A stretch of DNA of 30,323 bases from DATKCJ01 sp035513275 (GTDB lineage: Bacteria > Verrucomicrobiota > Verrucomicrobiia > Opitutales > Opitutaceae). The notes under the pieces are model-generated. The model searched no databases. It had not been told where the DNA came from and was given only the letters and a program-made list of their open reading frames with translations. The first letter of the stretch is position 1; each line of letters starts with the position of its first letter. Location: contig DATKCJ010000209.1 in assembly GCA_035513275.1 (NCBI GenBank), forward strand, positions 1 through 30,323. Reading direction: 5' to 3'. Shown here one piece after another: positions 1-8,875 of this stretch. Made by a program: the position numbers and the translations under genes.

Positions 1-1227
1 CGGCGGCGTGATCGTCGCACTCGTCCAGGCCATCCGGCTGTCCTGACCGCGACCAAGCAGGGGCTGCCCCGCGAGCCAGACGGACTGGCCGATGTTTTCC
101 CACTCGATGAGGTTCTTGTTGCCATCATGGACGACATGCCAGATGCAGAGGCCGTTCGAAGGGAGGTCGTCCTCGTAGCCGAGGCTCCCTGTGTTGATTT
201 GGTTGGTGCGGTATTCGAGGAGAAAAAACTCATCCGTGCCGTGCGCCGGATCGTAGAGGATGACAGGGGCGTCCGTGGCGGTGGGCGACTGGGCCGCGGT
301 GATCGTCTCGACCACGCTCGCACTGATCTCGCGGATACGCGGCTCGACCCAGCCGAGCTGCATCTTGTGCCAAGCGTCGAGGTGGAAGGTGTTGAACTCT
401 TGGGTCGCCAAGTCGGCCGGTTCGAGGATCGTGCAGCTCATCACCGTGTATTTTCCGCCGTAGCACGTTTTCTGCCCCCAAATGCCGTAGAGATCCTTCG
501 CGCCGAGCAGGTGGATGAGCTCGTGACAGAGCGTGGCGAAGCTCACGTTTTGCGTGAGAATCACAGTGTGTACCAGCATCGAAACGCTCGATCCCGGCGG
601 GGTAAAGGCGTTGAACGTGGTGTCCGGGTTGAGGCCGGTGGGATTCGCCGCGCGCGCCGCACCGGAATCCTCCGTGCTGGAATTGTCGAAGATGAGAATC
701 AGTAGCTCGTCGGTGGTCACGCGTCCGTTGCCGTCGCTGTCGAACGGGGCAAAGTTGAAACCTGCGAGTGCCGCGGCATTGATCGCGAGGCCGGCCTTCT
801 TGACGTCGTCGCCTAACGCCGCCATCCGGTCGCTGTCCGAAAGCTGCACTGGACCGACGATTCCCACTCCGGCGGGCGCGATGCTGAATCGCCCGTGCGA
901 GTTCGCGAGCAGGAAGCCATTCGCGCTGCGCACCCCTGCAGTGGTCGTGTTGGACGGATTGAAGACGTATTCGCCGTAGTAGGAACTCGGGTGCGAGAAC
1001 GTGCCGCTGTTCGCCAGGTCCAGCAGGATGATGACCGCGGGCCGGACGCCGAGCGCGGCCTTGCCGTTGACCGTCATGTTTTCATGGCCGAAGTCGGCGA
1101 GCGTCGCGGCCGTGCCGGCAGTCGCGAAAAAAGGAATCGCGGCACACCACAGAGCGCGGCGCAGGCGACGGACGAAGAACAGTGCGACCGCAGGCGCGCG
1201 AGGGGGAGGAGGATGTGGGTGTGTCAT
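1..1227 (-). CDS. M6-like secreted zinc metalloprotease (3' end cut by window edge)
   Basis: The minus strand is open from an ATG at 1227 to the window edge, giving 409 residues without a stop. A GGAG ribosome site lies just upstream of the ATG. An arginine-rich N-terminus and hydrophobic stretch (about residues 22-43) look like a signal peptide. The zinc motif HELIHLLGAKD spans residues 235-245: His235, Glu236 and His239, with Asp245 as the likely third ligand, which is the HExxHxxGxxD metzincin/M6 pattern. A calcium-loop-like DSDGNGRVTTDE at 163-174 sits upstream of the zinc site, as is common in M6 (immune inhibitor A type) proteases. The likely role is extracellular protein degradation. 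The C-terminus, where a sorting signal or binding domain could lie, is outside the window. Family assignment rests on motif and layout, not on a search. Confidence 0.82.
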   Translation of the reverse strand, partial: MTHPHPPPPRAPAVALFFVRRLRRALWCAAIPFFATAGTAATLADFGHENMTVNGKAALGVRPAVIILLDLANSGTFSHPSSYYGEYVFNPSNTTTAGVRSANGFLLANSHGRFSIAPAGVGIVGPVQLSDSDRMAALGDDVKKAGLAINAAALAGFNFAPFDSDGNGRVTTDELLILIFDNSSTEDSGAARAANPTGLNPDTTFNAFTPPGSSVSMLVHTVILTQNVSFATLCHELIHLLGAKDLYGIWGQKTCYGGKYTVMSCTILEPADLATQEFNTFHLDAWHKMQLGWVEPRIREISASVVETITAAQSPTATDAPVILYDPAHGTDEFFLLEYRTNQINTGSLGYEDDLPSNGLCIWHVVHDGNKNLIEWENIGQSVWLAGQPLLGRGQDSRMAWTSATITPP

Positions 1228-1484
1228 GGAGGTCTCCAGGCCGTGTCTATAGCTTCAGATGCGAAGGCGTCTTGCCGCGGATTCGCGCAAAGTTGCTGCG
1301 AAACACATTCATGGGAAAATGAGTTTGAATGGGTGAGTGGATCCGGGCCGGGCCCGACCTCTGCGAGTGGTGCCTCCCTCTAATAGTGGAAAGTCCGGCG
1401 CCTATTTCACCGAATCGCGGCGGTCGGTTAACCCGCCAAAGGCAATGACTTGCCGTCTGCTTCGAATTTGCTGACATCGCCGCG
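1228..1484. other. Divergent spacer between the metalloprotease and the 1485 gene
   Basis: This 257-base spacer must hold promoters for both flanking genes. I see no convincing -35/-10 pair, no strong inverted repeat and no small gene in it. Confidence 0.5.
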
Positions 1485-2075
1485 GTGAAGAAATTCGTCG
1501 CGTTCGCCCTCACCGTCGTCGCCGTTTGGTTCTTCTGGCGCGAACCCGTCGCCGACTGGCAAGGGATGCCTGCCGCGAGGGAACCGGTGCAAACGGCATC
1601 GAATCTTCCTCCCGCTTTTCAGCACGAGGACTACACCGTGACTCCGCTCGCGCGCTACACCGTGACCGCGGTTGTGCTCGGCCGTGAGCGCTATCGCTAC
1701 GATCGCGAGGCGGGTTTGTCGCCGGTGGACCTCGCCCTGGGCTGGGGCTCCATGTCGATGGCTGGCGTGATCAACGAGCTCAAGATCAGCCAGTCGGGCC
1801 GCTGGTATGAATACCGGTGGCCCGACGAACCGCCGCTTGAGCTGGGGCAGATCGCGACGCTTTCCGCGAACACACACTGCCTTCCTGCAACAAAGGAAGT
1901 GCGCAGCGAATTGCTTTCGGTGAAGCGGCATGAACTCGTCACGCTCGAGGGCTACCTTGTGGAGATCACCGGACCCAAAGGCTACCGCTGGCGCTCGTCG
2001 CTTACGCGCGCCGACTCGGGAGCCCGCTCATGCGAGGTGCTGTGGGTGACGGGTGTGACGCGGAAGACGCTGTGA
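1485..2075 (+). CDS. Membrane-anchored protein of unknown function
   Basis: A 196-residue protein with a GTG start. Residues 1-17 form a short hydrophobic N-terminal anchor or uncleaved signal, and the rest looks like a soluble extracytoplasmic domain. The middle contains a conserved-looking block with the segments LARYTVTAVVLGRERY, SPVDLALGWGSMS and SQSGRWYEYRW, and the end carries RWRSSLTRADSG followed by CEVLWV. From memory this resembles uncharacterised proteins of gammaproteobacteria that share the SPVDLALGWG and SSLTR-D-G segments. I cannot name a family or function. The gene stands alone between a divergent protease gene and a convergent kdsB, so context gives no hint of its role. Confidence 0.8.
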   Translation: MKKFVAFALTVVAVWFFWREPVADWQGMPAAREPVQTASNLPPAFQHEDYTVTPLARYTVTAVVLGRERYRYDREAGLSPVDLALGWGSMSMAGVINELKISQSGRWYEYRWPDEPPLELGQIATLSANTHCLPATKEVRSELLSVKRHELVTLEGYLVEITGPKGYRWRSSLTRADSGARSCEVLWVTGVTRKTL

Positions 2076-2083
2076 TTTGAATC

Positions 2084-2165
2084 GATCTCGTTCTCGTACT
2101 CCCAATCGTTCTCTCGGAATTCAGAAACGAGAGAACGAGAGAGATAACGATTACGAGAACGATTC
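2084..2165. repeat. Hexamer-phased inverted repeat array
   Basis: The spacer after the 1485 gene holds two arms of roughly 6-base units. Left-arm units resemble GTTCTC and right-arm units resemble GAGAAC or GATTAC. An outer pair TCGTTCTCGTA (2088-2098) and TACGAGAACGA (2152-2162) is perfectly complementary. An inner pair CGTTCTCTCG (2107-2116) and CGAGAGAACG (2128-2137) is also perfect. The result is a nested hairpin. No T-tract follows, so it is not an obvious terminator. Confidence 0.85.
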
Positions 2166-2174
2166 CCGATCGTG

Positions 2175-2256
2175 GGACCGAAACCCGCGCCCGGAGGTCG
2201 CGGGCTACCAACGGAGGTCTGTTTGCAGGTAGCCAGGGCTCTCCGAGCACGGGTCC
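2175..2256. repeat. Imperfect inverted repeat with GCTACC/GGTAGC core
   Basis: GGACC at 2175-2179, a CGGAG block and GGCTACC ending at 2209 are mirrored by GGTAGCC starting at 2228, CTCCG and GGGTCC ending at 2256. Pairing is interrupted. It lies at the 3' ends of two convergent genes and resembles the elements at 3438 and 4499. Confidence 0.6.
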
Positions 2257-2272
2257 AAAGCAGCGGATGCGT

Positions 2273-3016
2273 TCATCCCAACAACGCCTCGAACTTCGCC
2301 GCGTCCTCCAGCGTGTCGACGCCGACCGACGGATCCTCCGTGATTTCGACCGCGATCGTTTGACCGTTCTCAAGCGCGCGGAGTTGCTCGAGCTTTTCGA
2401 TCGATTCGAGCCGGCCCGGCGGCAGTTTCGTGAACGCCTCGAGGAAGTCCGCGCGGTAGGCGTAGAGGCCGAGGTGCTTGAAACATGCGTGCGCCTCGAG
2501 CCACGCGGCGTCGGGCACTCCGCCTCGCTCGCGCGGAAACGGAATTGGCGAGCGCGAGAAGTAGAGGGCGCTCCCGTCGTGGCCCACGACGACCTTCACC
2601 TGGTTCGGATTGGCGAAGTCGGCAGGATTGCGGAATCGCGCGGCGAGCGTCGCCATCGGTGCACCGCCGCGAATCATCCGCTCCAGCGCGAGCAACTGGC
2701 CGCGCGTGACGAGCGGCTCGTCGGCCTGCACGTTGAGGATGAACTTCGCGCCGATCGTGCGGTTTGCCTCGGCTAGACGATCGGTGCCGCTCTCGTGCCG
2801 CGGGTCGGTGAGCACCCACTTGAAGCCCGCGGCCTCGAGCGGCCGTGCGAGCAATTCATCATCGACCGCGAAGACCGCAGGCATCGCGGGCGCCTCGGTG
2901 GCGAGTCGCTCGGCGACCCAGAGGATCAACGGCTTCCCGCGAATCGGGTGCAGGAGCTTTCTTGGGAAACGGGTCGACTCGAGCCGGCATGGGACGAGGA
3001 TGGAGAGGTCGGGCAT
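2273..3016 (-). CDS. kdsB: 3-deoxy-manno-octulosonate cytidylyltransferase
   Basis: A 247-residue protein, the usual length for KdsB. It activates KDO with CTP to form CMP-KDO for the lipopolysaccharide inner core, in the cytoplasm. The N-terminus ILVPCRLESTRFPRKLL is the nucleotidyltransferase signature, with the basic residues of the R-x-x-S-x-R-x-P-x-K type loop. ESGTDRLAEA, NVQADEPLV and LYFSRSPIPFPRE are typical KdsB blocks, and the C-terminal GVDTLEDAAKFEALL fits the family. The ATG at 3016 gives the conserved N-terminus directly. It is divergent from the HPr gene. Its presence implies a KDO-containing Gram-negative outer membrane. Confidence 0.95.
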   Translation of the reverse strand: MPDLSILVPCRLESTRFPRKLLHPIRGKPLILWVAERLATEAPAMPAVFAVDDELLARPLEAAGFKWVLTDPRHESGTDRLAEANRTIGAKFILNVQADEPLVTRGQLLALERMIRGGAPMATLAARFRNPADFANPNQVKVVVGHDGSALYFSRSPIPFPRERGGVPDAAWLEAHACFKHLGLYAYRADFLEAFTKLPPGRLESIEKLEQLRALENGQTIAVEITEDPSVGVDTLEDAAKFEALLG

Positions 3017-3112
3017 CGGGGGCGTGCGGGAGAATTGATTTGCCAGTGGAAGCGGCGTCGAAGGGAATTTACCAGCCTCGACACAGAACTAGCCGAACCC
3101 GACACCCTCGCA

Positions 3113-3403
3113 ATGGAGAAAGCCGACTCACCCGCACAGCACGTAAAGGAACTCACCGTGCTGAACAAGATGGGCATTCATGCCCGCCCTGCGGCTATGA
3201 TCGTGCGGATCACCAACAAGTTCAAAGCTGAGGTGTTCGTGGAAAAGGACGACGAGCAGGTGAACGGAAAGAGCATCATGGGCCTCATGATGCTGGCCGC
3301 CGGCAAGGGCTCGGCGATCAAGTTCATCGCCACCGGCGACGACGCGCCCGAGATGCTCGCCGAGCTCGAGGCACTGTTCGCGCGGAAGTTCGAGGAGGTG
3401 TGA
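3113..3403 (+). CDS. HPr family phosphocarrier protein
   Basis: A 96-residue protein in which the HPr domain begins near residue 12. The phosphorylatable histidine is His23 in MGIHARPAA, and the regulatory serine is Ser54 in NGKSIMGLM, the target of HPr kinase in species that have one. HPr passes phosphate from enzyme I to sugar transporters or has regulatory roles. No ptsI, EII or hprK gene is in the window, so whether it serves transport or regulation cannot be told. The open frame continues far upstream, but the ATG at 3113 gives a normal HPr length and is preferred. Confidence 0.93.
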   Translation: MEKADSPAQHVKELTVLNKMGIHARPAAMIVRITNKFKAEVFVEKDDEQVNGKSIMGLMMLAAGKGSAIKFIATGDDAPEMLAELEALFARKFEEV

Positions 3404-3437
3404 GGAAAAGGGCAGACCGTTTTCCTAAGTCCTCTCC

Positions 3438-3522
3438 GAGGTAGCGCGACCCTCGCCGAGGGGCGCGAACTGGTTCACGACTGCAAGCGGAACGCGCCTC
3501 TCGGCGAGAGGCGCGCTACCTC
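3438..3522. repeat. Double-hairpin palindromic element between HPr gene and tatD
   Basis: The 30-base arms at 3438-3467 and 3493-3522 are inverse complements at 27 of 30 positions and start or end with GAGGTAGCGCG. The right arm is itself a near-perfect palindrome: CGCGCCTCTCG and CGAGAGGCGCG around one central base. The left arm has a similar, weaker hairpin. The element sits between two convergent genes and could serve as a bidirectional terminator-like structure, but there are no flanking T-tracts. Confidence 0.88.
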
Positions 3523-3546
3523 GCTACCTCCGTCGGCACTGTCACT

Positions 3547-4347
3547 TCACACCAGCCCAAAAAACCGCACAGAGTTCCGCGTCGCGACGGCCGATGCCTC
3601 GTCCACAGACACGCCCAGCGTCGCCGCTGCGCAGTCCGCGGTGAAACGCACCCAGGCCGGCTCGTTCGGCTTGCCGCGGTTCGGGACTGGCGCCAGGTAG
3701 GGCGCGTCGGTCTCGACCATGAGCCGGTCGATCCCCTGCAGACGGCACGCGGCGCGGATCGGCTCTGCATTCTTGTACGTCAGGATGCCGGTGAAAGATC
3801 CGAAACCGCCGCGCTCCATCAGCGCACGCATCTCCGCCTCGCCATCCGAGAAACAGTGAAAGACGACTCGCGACCAGTCCGCGCCCGACGCATCGATCAT
3901 CGCGACACAGTCATTGAACGCACCGCGCGAATGCACGACAACCGGGAGATCCCGCCGCTTCGCGATCGCGAGCTGCGCAGCAAACGCCTCGCGCTGCATC
4001 GCGAAGAGGCGGTCCGCCTCCGCAGCATCCTTCGGCAGATGGAACCGATCGAGCCCGCACTCGCCGATGGCGACCGGCAGCGGCGTACGTTCGAAATAGG
4101 GCTCGATGCCCGCGACAGCACTCTCCCACCCCGCGTCGACCGAGCATGGGTGCAGCCCGACCGTGAAACTGATCGCGCCGCCGAGCGTCGGCACGAGCTC
4201 TGCATAGAGCGCCCAATCCTCCGGCTCGGTGCCGATCGTGACGATCCGGTCCACCCGCGCGTCGCGCGCCCGCGCGAGCACGGCGTCGAGCGAACCGCTC
4301 TTGTGGAAGCGGTCGAGGTGCGCGTGCGTGTCGATCAGCGGCGTCAT
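3547..4347 (-). CDS. tatD: TatD family metal-dependent hydrolase (DNase)
   Basis: A 266-residue protein of the TatD amidohydrolase-fold family, 3'-5' DNases linked to DNA repair and turnover. DTHAHLD at residues 6-12 holds the first two metal-binding histidines (His8, His10). AIGECGLDRFHL supplies the metal-bridging glutamate, VVHSRGAF and VFHCFSDG supply later histidines, and VETDAPYLAP supplies the C-terminal aspartate. The frame is open 30 codons further upstream, but that stretch is basic and not TatD-like, so the ATG at 4347 is chosen. The exact substrate is unknown. It is convergent with the HPr gene. Confidence 0.92.
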   Translation of the reverse strand: MTPLIDTHAHLDRFHKSGSLDAVLARARDARVDRIVTIGTEPEDWALYAELVPTLGGAISFTVGLHPCSVDAGWESAVAGIEPYFERTPLPVAIGECGLDRFHLPKDAAEADRLFAMQREAFAAQLAIAKRRDLPVVVHSRGAFNDCVAMIDASGADWSRVVFHCFSDGEAEMRALMERGGFGSFTGILTYKNAEPIRAACRLQGIDRLMVETDAPYLAPVPNRGKPNEPAWVRFTADCAAATLGVSVDEASAVATRNSVRFFGLV

Positions 4348-4498
4348 GCAGTGGAAACAGTTTCCCGGAGGCGCGAGTCGCGCAACGCCGATTTGGCTTC
4401 GAGGGCGCCTGAAAGGACGATAGGCGATCTCAGACAAATAATGCTATGAATGCATGTGCCTAGTGTGTGTCGGGTTTTGCGCCCGACTCCGATTCCGA

Positions 4499-4552
4499 CG
4501 TAGGGCAGGTCTCTGACCTGCCAGATCTCGCGGGTCGGAGACCCGCGCTACG
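4499..4552. repeat. Two-hairpin element closed by a CGTAG/CTACG stem
   Basis: Two perfect hairpins lie side by side: GGCAGGTC/GACCTGCC with a 3-base loop (4504-4522) and CGCGGGTC/GACCCGCG with a 3-base loop (4529-4547). Outer CGTAG (4499-4503) pairs with CTACG (4548-4552). It lies upstream of trxB, in the divergent tatD-trxB spacer. The layout matches the double-hairpin element at 3438. Confidence 0.85.
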
Positions 4553-4631
4553 GCGGCAAATACCCGCGTAACCGATTCGCTACCAAATTGTCCTTTCCTT
4601 CACGTCACACTTGCACCTGAAATATCCGCCC

Positions 4632-5573
4632 ATGCCCGCCCCAGTTGAAAACGTCACGATCATCGGCACCGGTTGCGCCGGCCTCACCGCGGCCATTTAC
4701 GCCGCGCGCTCCAACCTGGCGCCACTCGTTCTCGAAGGCGTGCAGCCCGGCGGCCAGCTCACGACGACTTCCGAGGTCGAAAACTTTCCCGGATTTCCCG
4801 AGGGCATCGACGGATTCATGCTGATGGACAACCTGCGCAAGCAGGCCGCGCGTTTCGGCGCGCGCTTCGAGAGCGGGCTCGTCGAGTCGGTCGATTTCTC
4901 CTCGATGCCGCGCGTGTTGAAACTCTCCGACCGCGAGATTCACACGAAGACAGTGATCATCGCCACCGGCGCGTCGCCGCGCATGACCGGCGTGCCCGGC
5001 GAAAAGGAATTTTTCGGCGGCAAGGGCGTGACGACGTGCGCGACCTGCGACGGCGCGTTCTACCGCAACATGGAAGTTATCGTGGTCGGCGGCGGCGACA
5101 GCGCGGCCGAAGAGGCGCTGTTCCTTACGCGTTTCGCGAGCAAAGTGCGCCTCGTTCACCGCCGCGACGAACTGCGCGCATCGAAGATCATGGCCGACCG
5201 CGCGCTCGCGCACCCGAAGATCGAGGCGGTGTGGGACACCGTGCCGCTCGAGGTGCTCGGCGATGGAGCCGGCGTCTCTGGCATGCGCGTGAAAAACGTG
5301 AAGACCGGCGCGGAGTCCGTAATCCCTGCGAAGGGCGTCTTTGTCGCCATCGGCCACAAGCCGAACACCTCGGCTTTCGCCGGCGCGCTCCCGCTCGATG
5401 CCAACGGCTACTTCCTGCCCGAGACCGGCAGTCAGGTGCGCACCGCTGTGCCCGGCGTCTATGTCGCAGGCGACTGCGCCGATCACATCTACCGGCAGGC
5501 GATCACAGCCGCGGGCATGGGCTGCCAGGCCGCGATCGACGCGGAGCGCTGGCTAGCCGAGCACGAGGGCTGA
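4632..5573 (+). CDS. trxB: Thioredoxin-disulfide reductase
   Basis: A 313-residue cytoplasmic flavoprotein that uses NADPH to reduce thioredoxin. The FAD-binding GTGCAGLTAA lies near the N-terminus, the redox-active CATC is at Cys136 and Cys139, the NADPH-binding GGGDSAAEEA follows, and VYVAGDCAD near the C-terminus is the second FAD motif. Length and motif order match E. coli TrxB. The ATG at 4632 is chosen; an in-frame TTG at 4611 would add seven residues without improving the fit. The ldhA-type gene starts 10 bases downstream, so the two are probably cotranscribed. No thioredoxin partner other than the exported TlpA-like protein is in the window. Confidence 0.95.
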   Translation: MPAPVENVTIIGTGCAGLTAAIYAARSNLAPLVLEGVQPGGQLTTTSEVENFPGFPEGIDGFMLMDNLRKQAARFGARFESGLVESVDFSSMPRVLKLSDREIHTKTVIIATGASPRMTGVPGEKEFFGGKGVTTCATCDGAFYRNMEVIVVGGGDSAAEEALFLTRFASKVRLVHRRDELRASKIMADRALAHPKIEAVWDTVPLEVLGDGAGVSGMRVKNVKTGAESVIPAKGVFVAIGHKPNTSAFAGALPLDANGYFLPETGSQVRTAVPGVYVAGDCADHIYRQAITAAGMGCQAAIDAERWLAEHEG

Positions 5574-5583
5574 CGAGCGCGCC

Positions 5584-6573
<990 letters not shown>

Positions 6574-6741
6574 GCCTCCCGGGGATGGCGCGATTCGGGT
6601 CCGACTCGAGGACACGCGCCGCACCCCCATGATCTTCACCCCCCTTGCAAGCCGGTAAGTCAAGTAATGGTTGACTAGTTGGCCTGGGTTGAAGCCGTGA
6701 GGAGCCATGGTGTGAATGTGCCGTGGAGGACTCGGCCGCGC
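6574..6741. other. Spacer between convergent ldhA and opgH
   Basis: 168 bases between convergent genes. Only a weak GTCAA/TTGAC stem around 6657-6680 is visible. There is no clear terminator and no small gene. Confidence 0.4.
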
Positions 6742-8871
6742 TCAACTCGCCGCGGCGGGCGCGTGCTGTTCGCGTGCTTCGCGCCACACGGGCGCGAGTT
6801 CATCCGCGGCGCGCGACCACACTTCGCGGTGCAATCGGTCGACAGAGTCGGCATCGCTCAGGAGCGCGATCTTCTCTTGCGATTTCATTGCATCGGGCCC
6901 TTCGCGCAGCACGAGTTCCTGCATCATGTTGAAATAATCGCGGATCGGTTTCGCACGGTTCGGCCGGTCGCGCAGGAGGCAACGGTGCACGGCGTTGACG
7001 TAAGGGTCGACGATCGCCGCCGTTACGCCGGCGCCTTTCGAACCTCTCGGGACGGCCCCGCCTGGCTTGCGCTTGAGCGAGTCCTCGAGGTCGCGCAACT
7101 CGATCGACGGAGCGATTTCTTCCGGAGTGCAAAACAGACCGGCGCGCCTCGCGGCGGCGCCCGCTTCGGCAGAAGCCGTGAACGCAGAAAATGGAATCGA
7201 GAACACCAAGCCCGCGAGCACGAGGCTCGTCCACGGGAGCAACGCAGGCGCGAACAACGCGAGCACCACTGTCCAAATGACGCCGATGAGTGTCTGCGAC
7301 CAGTGCATCGCGATCGCTTCGCGCCACTGCGGGCCGCCTGCGACGCCGCGCCGCTGTGTCACCCAGCGCACGCCCTTGCCGAGCACGACGGACACGACGA
7401 ATCGCGCCTGGAAAAGCATCAGCACCGGCGCGAGCAGGACCGAGTGTAGAATCTCGATGCCGACTCCCGCGAGCGCCTTGCGCATGCCGCCGAATTGGGC
7501 GGTCCGCTCCTTGTCGAGCCCGAGGTCGATGAGTGCGAGAATCTTCGAGAGAAAAAGCAGGACCACCGTGAACAGCGCCAGGAGCGCCGCCTGGCTGCCT
7601 GCGCCGAGTCCAGCGAGTCCGGCAAGGCCCGGGGTCGGCAGCCAACTGAGGTCCGTGGACTTGAAGCCGATTGTCACGAGCGTGCCGATGATGAGGGAAA
7701 CGAACCAGAAAAGCGAAGATGCGTAGGACATGATGCCCATGAACAGATGCACTCGGCTCGCACCGTGCAGTCCCTTCGCGAAGAGCAGCCATGTGTGCTG
7801 CATGTTACCCTGGCTCCAGCGGCGGTCGCGCTTCGCAAAGTCGGCCAGCGTGGGCGGCCCTTCCTCGTAAGTGCCGTCGAGATCGGGCGCGAGCCACACT
7901 TCGTAACCGGCCCGGCGAAGCAACGCGGCCTCGACGAAGTCGTGGCTCAGGATGCGGCCGCCGAACGGCTCGCGGCCAGGGAGCTGCGGGAGGGAGCAGT
8001 GGTCCATGAACGCGCCCGTGCGGATGATGGCGTTGTGCCCCCAGTAGTTTCCCTCGCCCTGCTGCCAGTAGTTGAGGCCTGCGAGAAACATCGGCCCGTA
8101 GAGGCGCGCGGAGAACTGCTGCACGCGCGCGAAGAGCGTCTCGGCGCGCATCAGCGCGGGCGCAGTCTGGATCAGGCCCGCGGCGGGATTGCACTCCATC
8201 AGACGCACGAGTTGCACGATCGTGACGCCCGACATGATGCTGTCGGCATCGAGCACGACGAAGTAGCGGTAGCGGCGGCCCCAGCGGCGCAGGAAGTCGA
8301 CGATGTTGCCGGCCTTCTTGTTCGTGTTGAGGCGGCGCTTGCGATAGAACATGCGGCCGCGCGCACCGAGCTCCCGGCTGAGCTCGACCCAGCGCAACTC
8401 CTCCTCGACCCACTGGTCGGGATTCGTCGAATCGCTTAGAATGTAGAAATCGAAGTTTGCCAGGTGTCCGCTGCGCTCGACCGAGCGGTAGATCGCACGC
8501 AATCCGGCGAAGATGCGCTCGGGGTCCTCGTTGTAGACGGGCAGAAGGATCGCGGTCGGTGCAAGCGGCACGGTCGAGGGATCCTCGGGCAGCGTGCGCA
8601 TGACCGCCGAAAGATTTCCGCGGCGCCGGCGAGAGAGAAACCCGAAGAATGCCTGCGAAGCGCCAAATGCGATCTGCGAAAAAAGCAGGGTGAACAGCGC
8701 CCACACCACCCACGCCCACCACGCGATCGGCATGCCCCAGAGAAGATCGCCCATCAGGAACGAGCCCGCGGCAGTCACCACAATGATAAACGACACAACA
8801 CTCAGGCGGCGGCGCGTCAGGCGCGAAGGCGACCGCAATTCGAAGAGCAGGGGGGTCGTGGGCGCGCTCAT
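6742..8871 (-). CDS. opgH: Glucans biosynthesis glucosyltransferase OpgH (MdoH)
   Basis: A 709-residue inner-membrane family 2 glucosyltransferase that polymerises UDP-glucose into the backbone of osmoregulated periplasmic glucans. Two transmembrane segments near the N-terminus precede the catalytic domain, and more follow it. Catalytic motifs are the aspartate in LSDSTNPD (about 147), DAD at 208-210 in VVLDADSIMSG, the HD of LSHDFVEAALL (Asp311) and RDRRW at 348-352. E. coli OpgH is about 847 residues, so this copy lacks most of the long cytoplasmic N-terminus. The start at 8871 is chosen because GAGG precedes it and only four bases separate it from the upstream stop; an ATG 24 bases earlier overlaps the upstream gene. 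Confidence 0.95.
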   Translation of the reverse strand: MSAPTTPLLFELRSPSRLTRRRLSVVSFIIVVTAAGSFLMGDLLWGMPIAWWAWVVWALFTLLFSQIAFGASQAFFGFLSRRRRGNLSAVMRTLPEDPSTVPLAPTAILLPVYNEDPERIFAGLRAIYRSVERSGHLANFDFYILSDSTNPDQWVEEELRWVELSRELGARGRMFYRKRRLNTNKKAGNIVDFLRRWGRRYRYFVVLDADSIMSGVTIVQLVRLMECNPAAGLIQTAPALMRAETLFARVQQFSARLYGPMFLAGLNYWQQGEGNYWGHNAIIRTGAFMDHCSLPQLPGREPFGGRILSHDFVEAALLRRAGYEVWLAPDLDGTYEEGPPTLADFAKRDRRWSQGNMQHTWLLFAKGLHGASRVHLFMGIMSYASSLFWFVSLIIGTLVTIGFKSTDLSWLPTPGLAGLAGLGAGSQAALLALFTVVLLFLSKILALIDLGLDKERTAQFGGMRKALAGVGIEILHSVLLAPVLMLFQARFVVSVVLGKGVRWVTQRRGVAGGPQWREAIAMHWSQTLIGVIWTVVLALFAPALLPWTSLVLAGLVFSIPFSAFTASAEAGAAARRAGLFCTPEEIAPSIELRDLEDSLKRKPGGAVPRGSKGAGVTAAIVDPYVNAVHRCLLRDRPNRAKPIRDYFNMMQELVLREGPDAMKSQEKIALLSDADSVDRLHREVWSRAADELAPVWREAREQHAPAAAS

Positions 8872-8875
8872 TGCC

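Noticed and set aside
163..740. Calcium-loop motif in the metalloprotease read as a dockerin domain
   Set aside because: Only one loop is present, upstream of the zinc site, where M6 proteases normally carry an Asp/Gly-rich calcium loop; dockerins have two loops, usually C-terminal.
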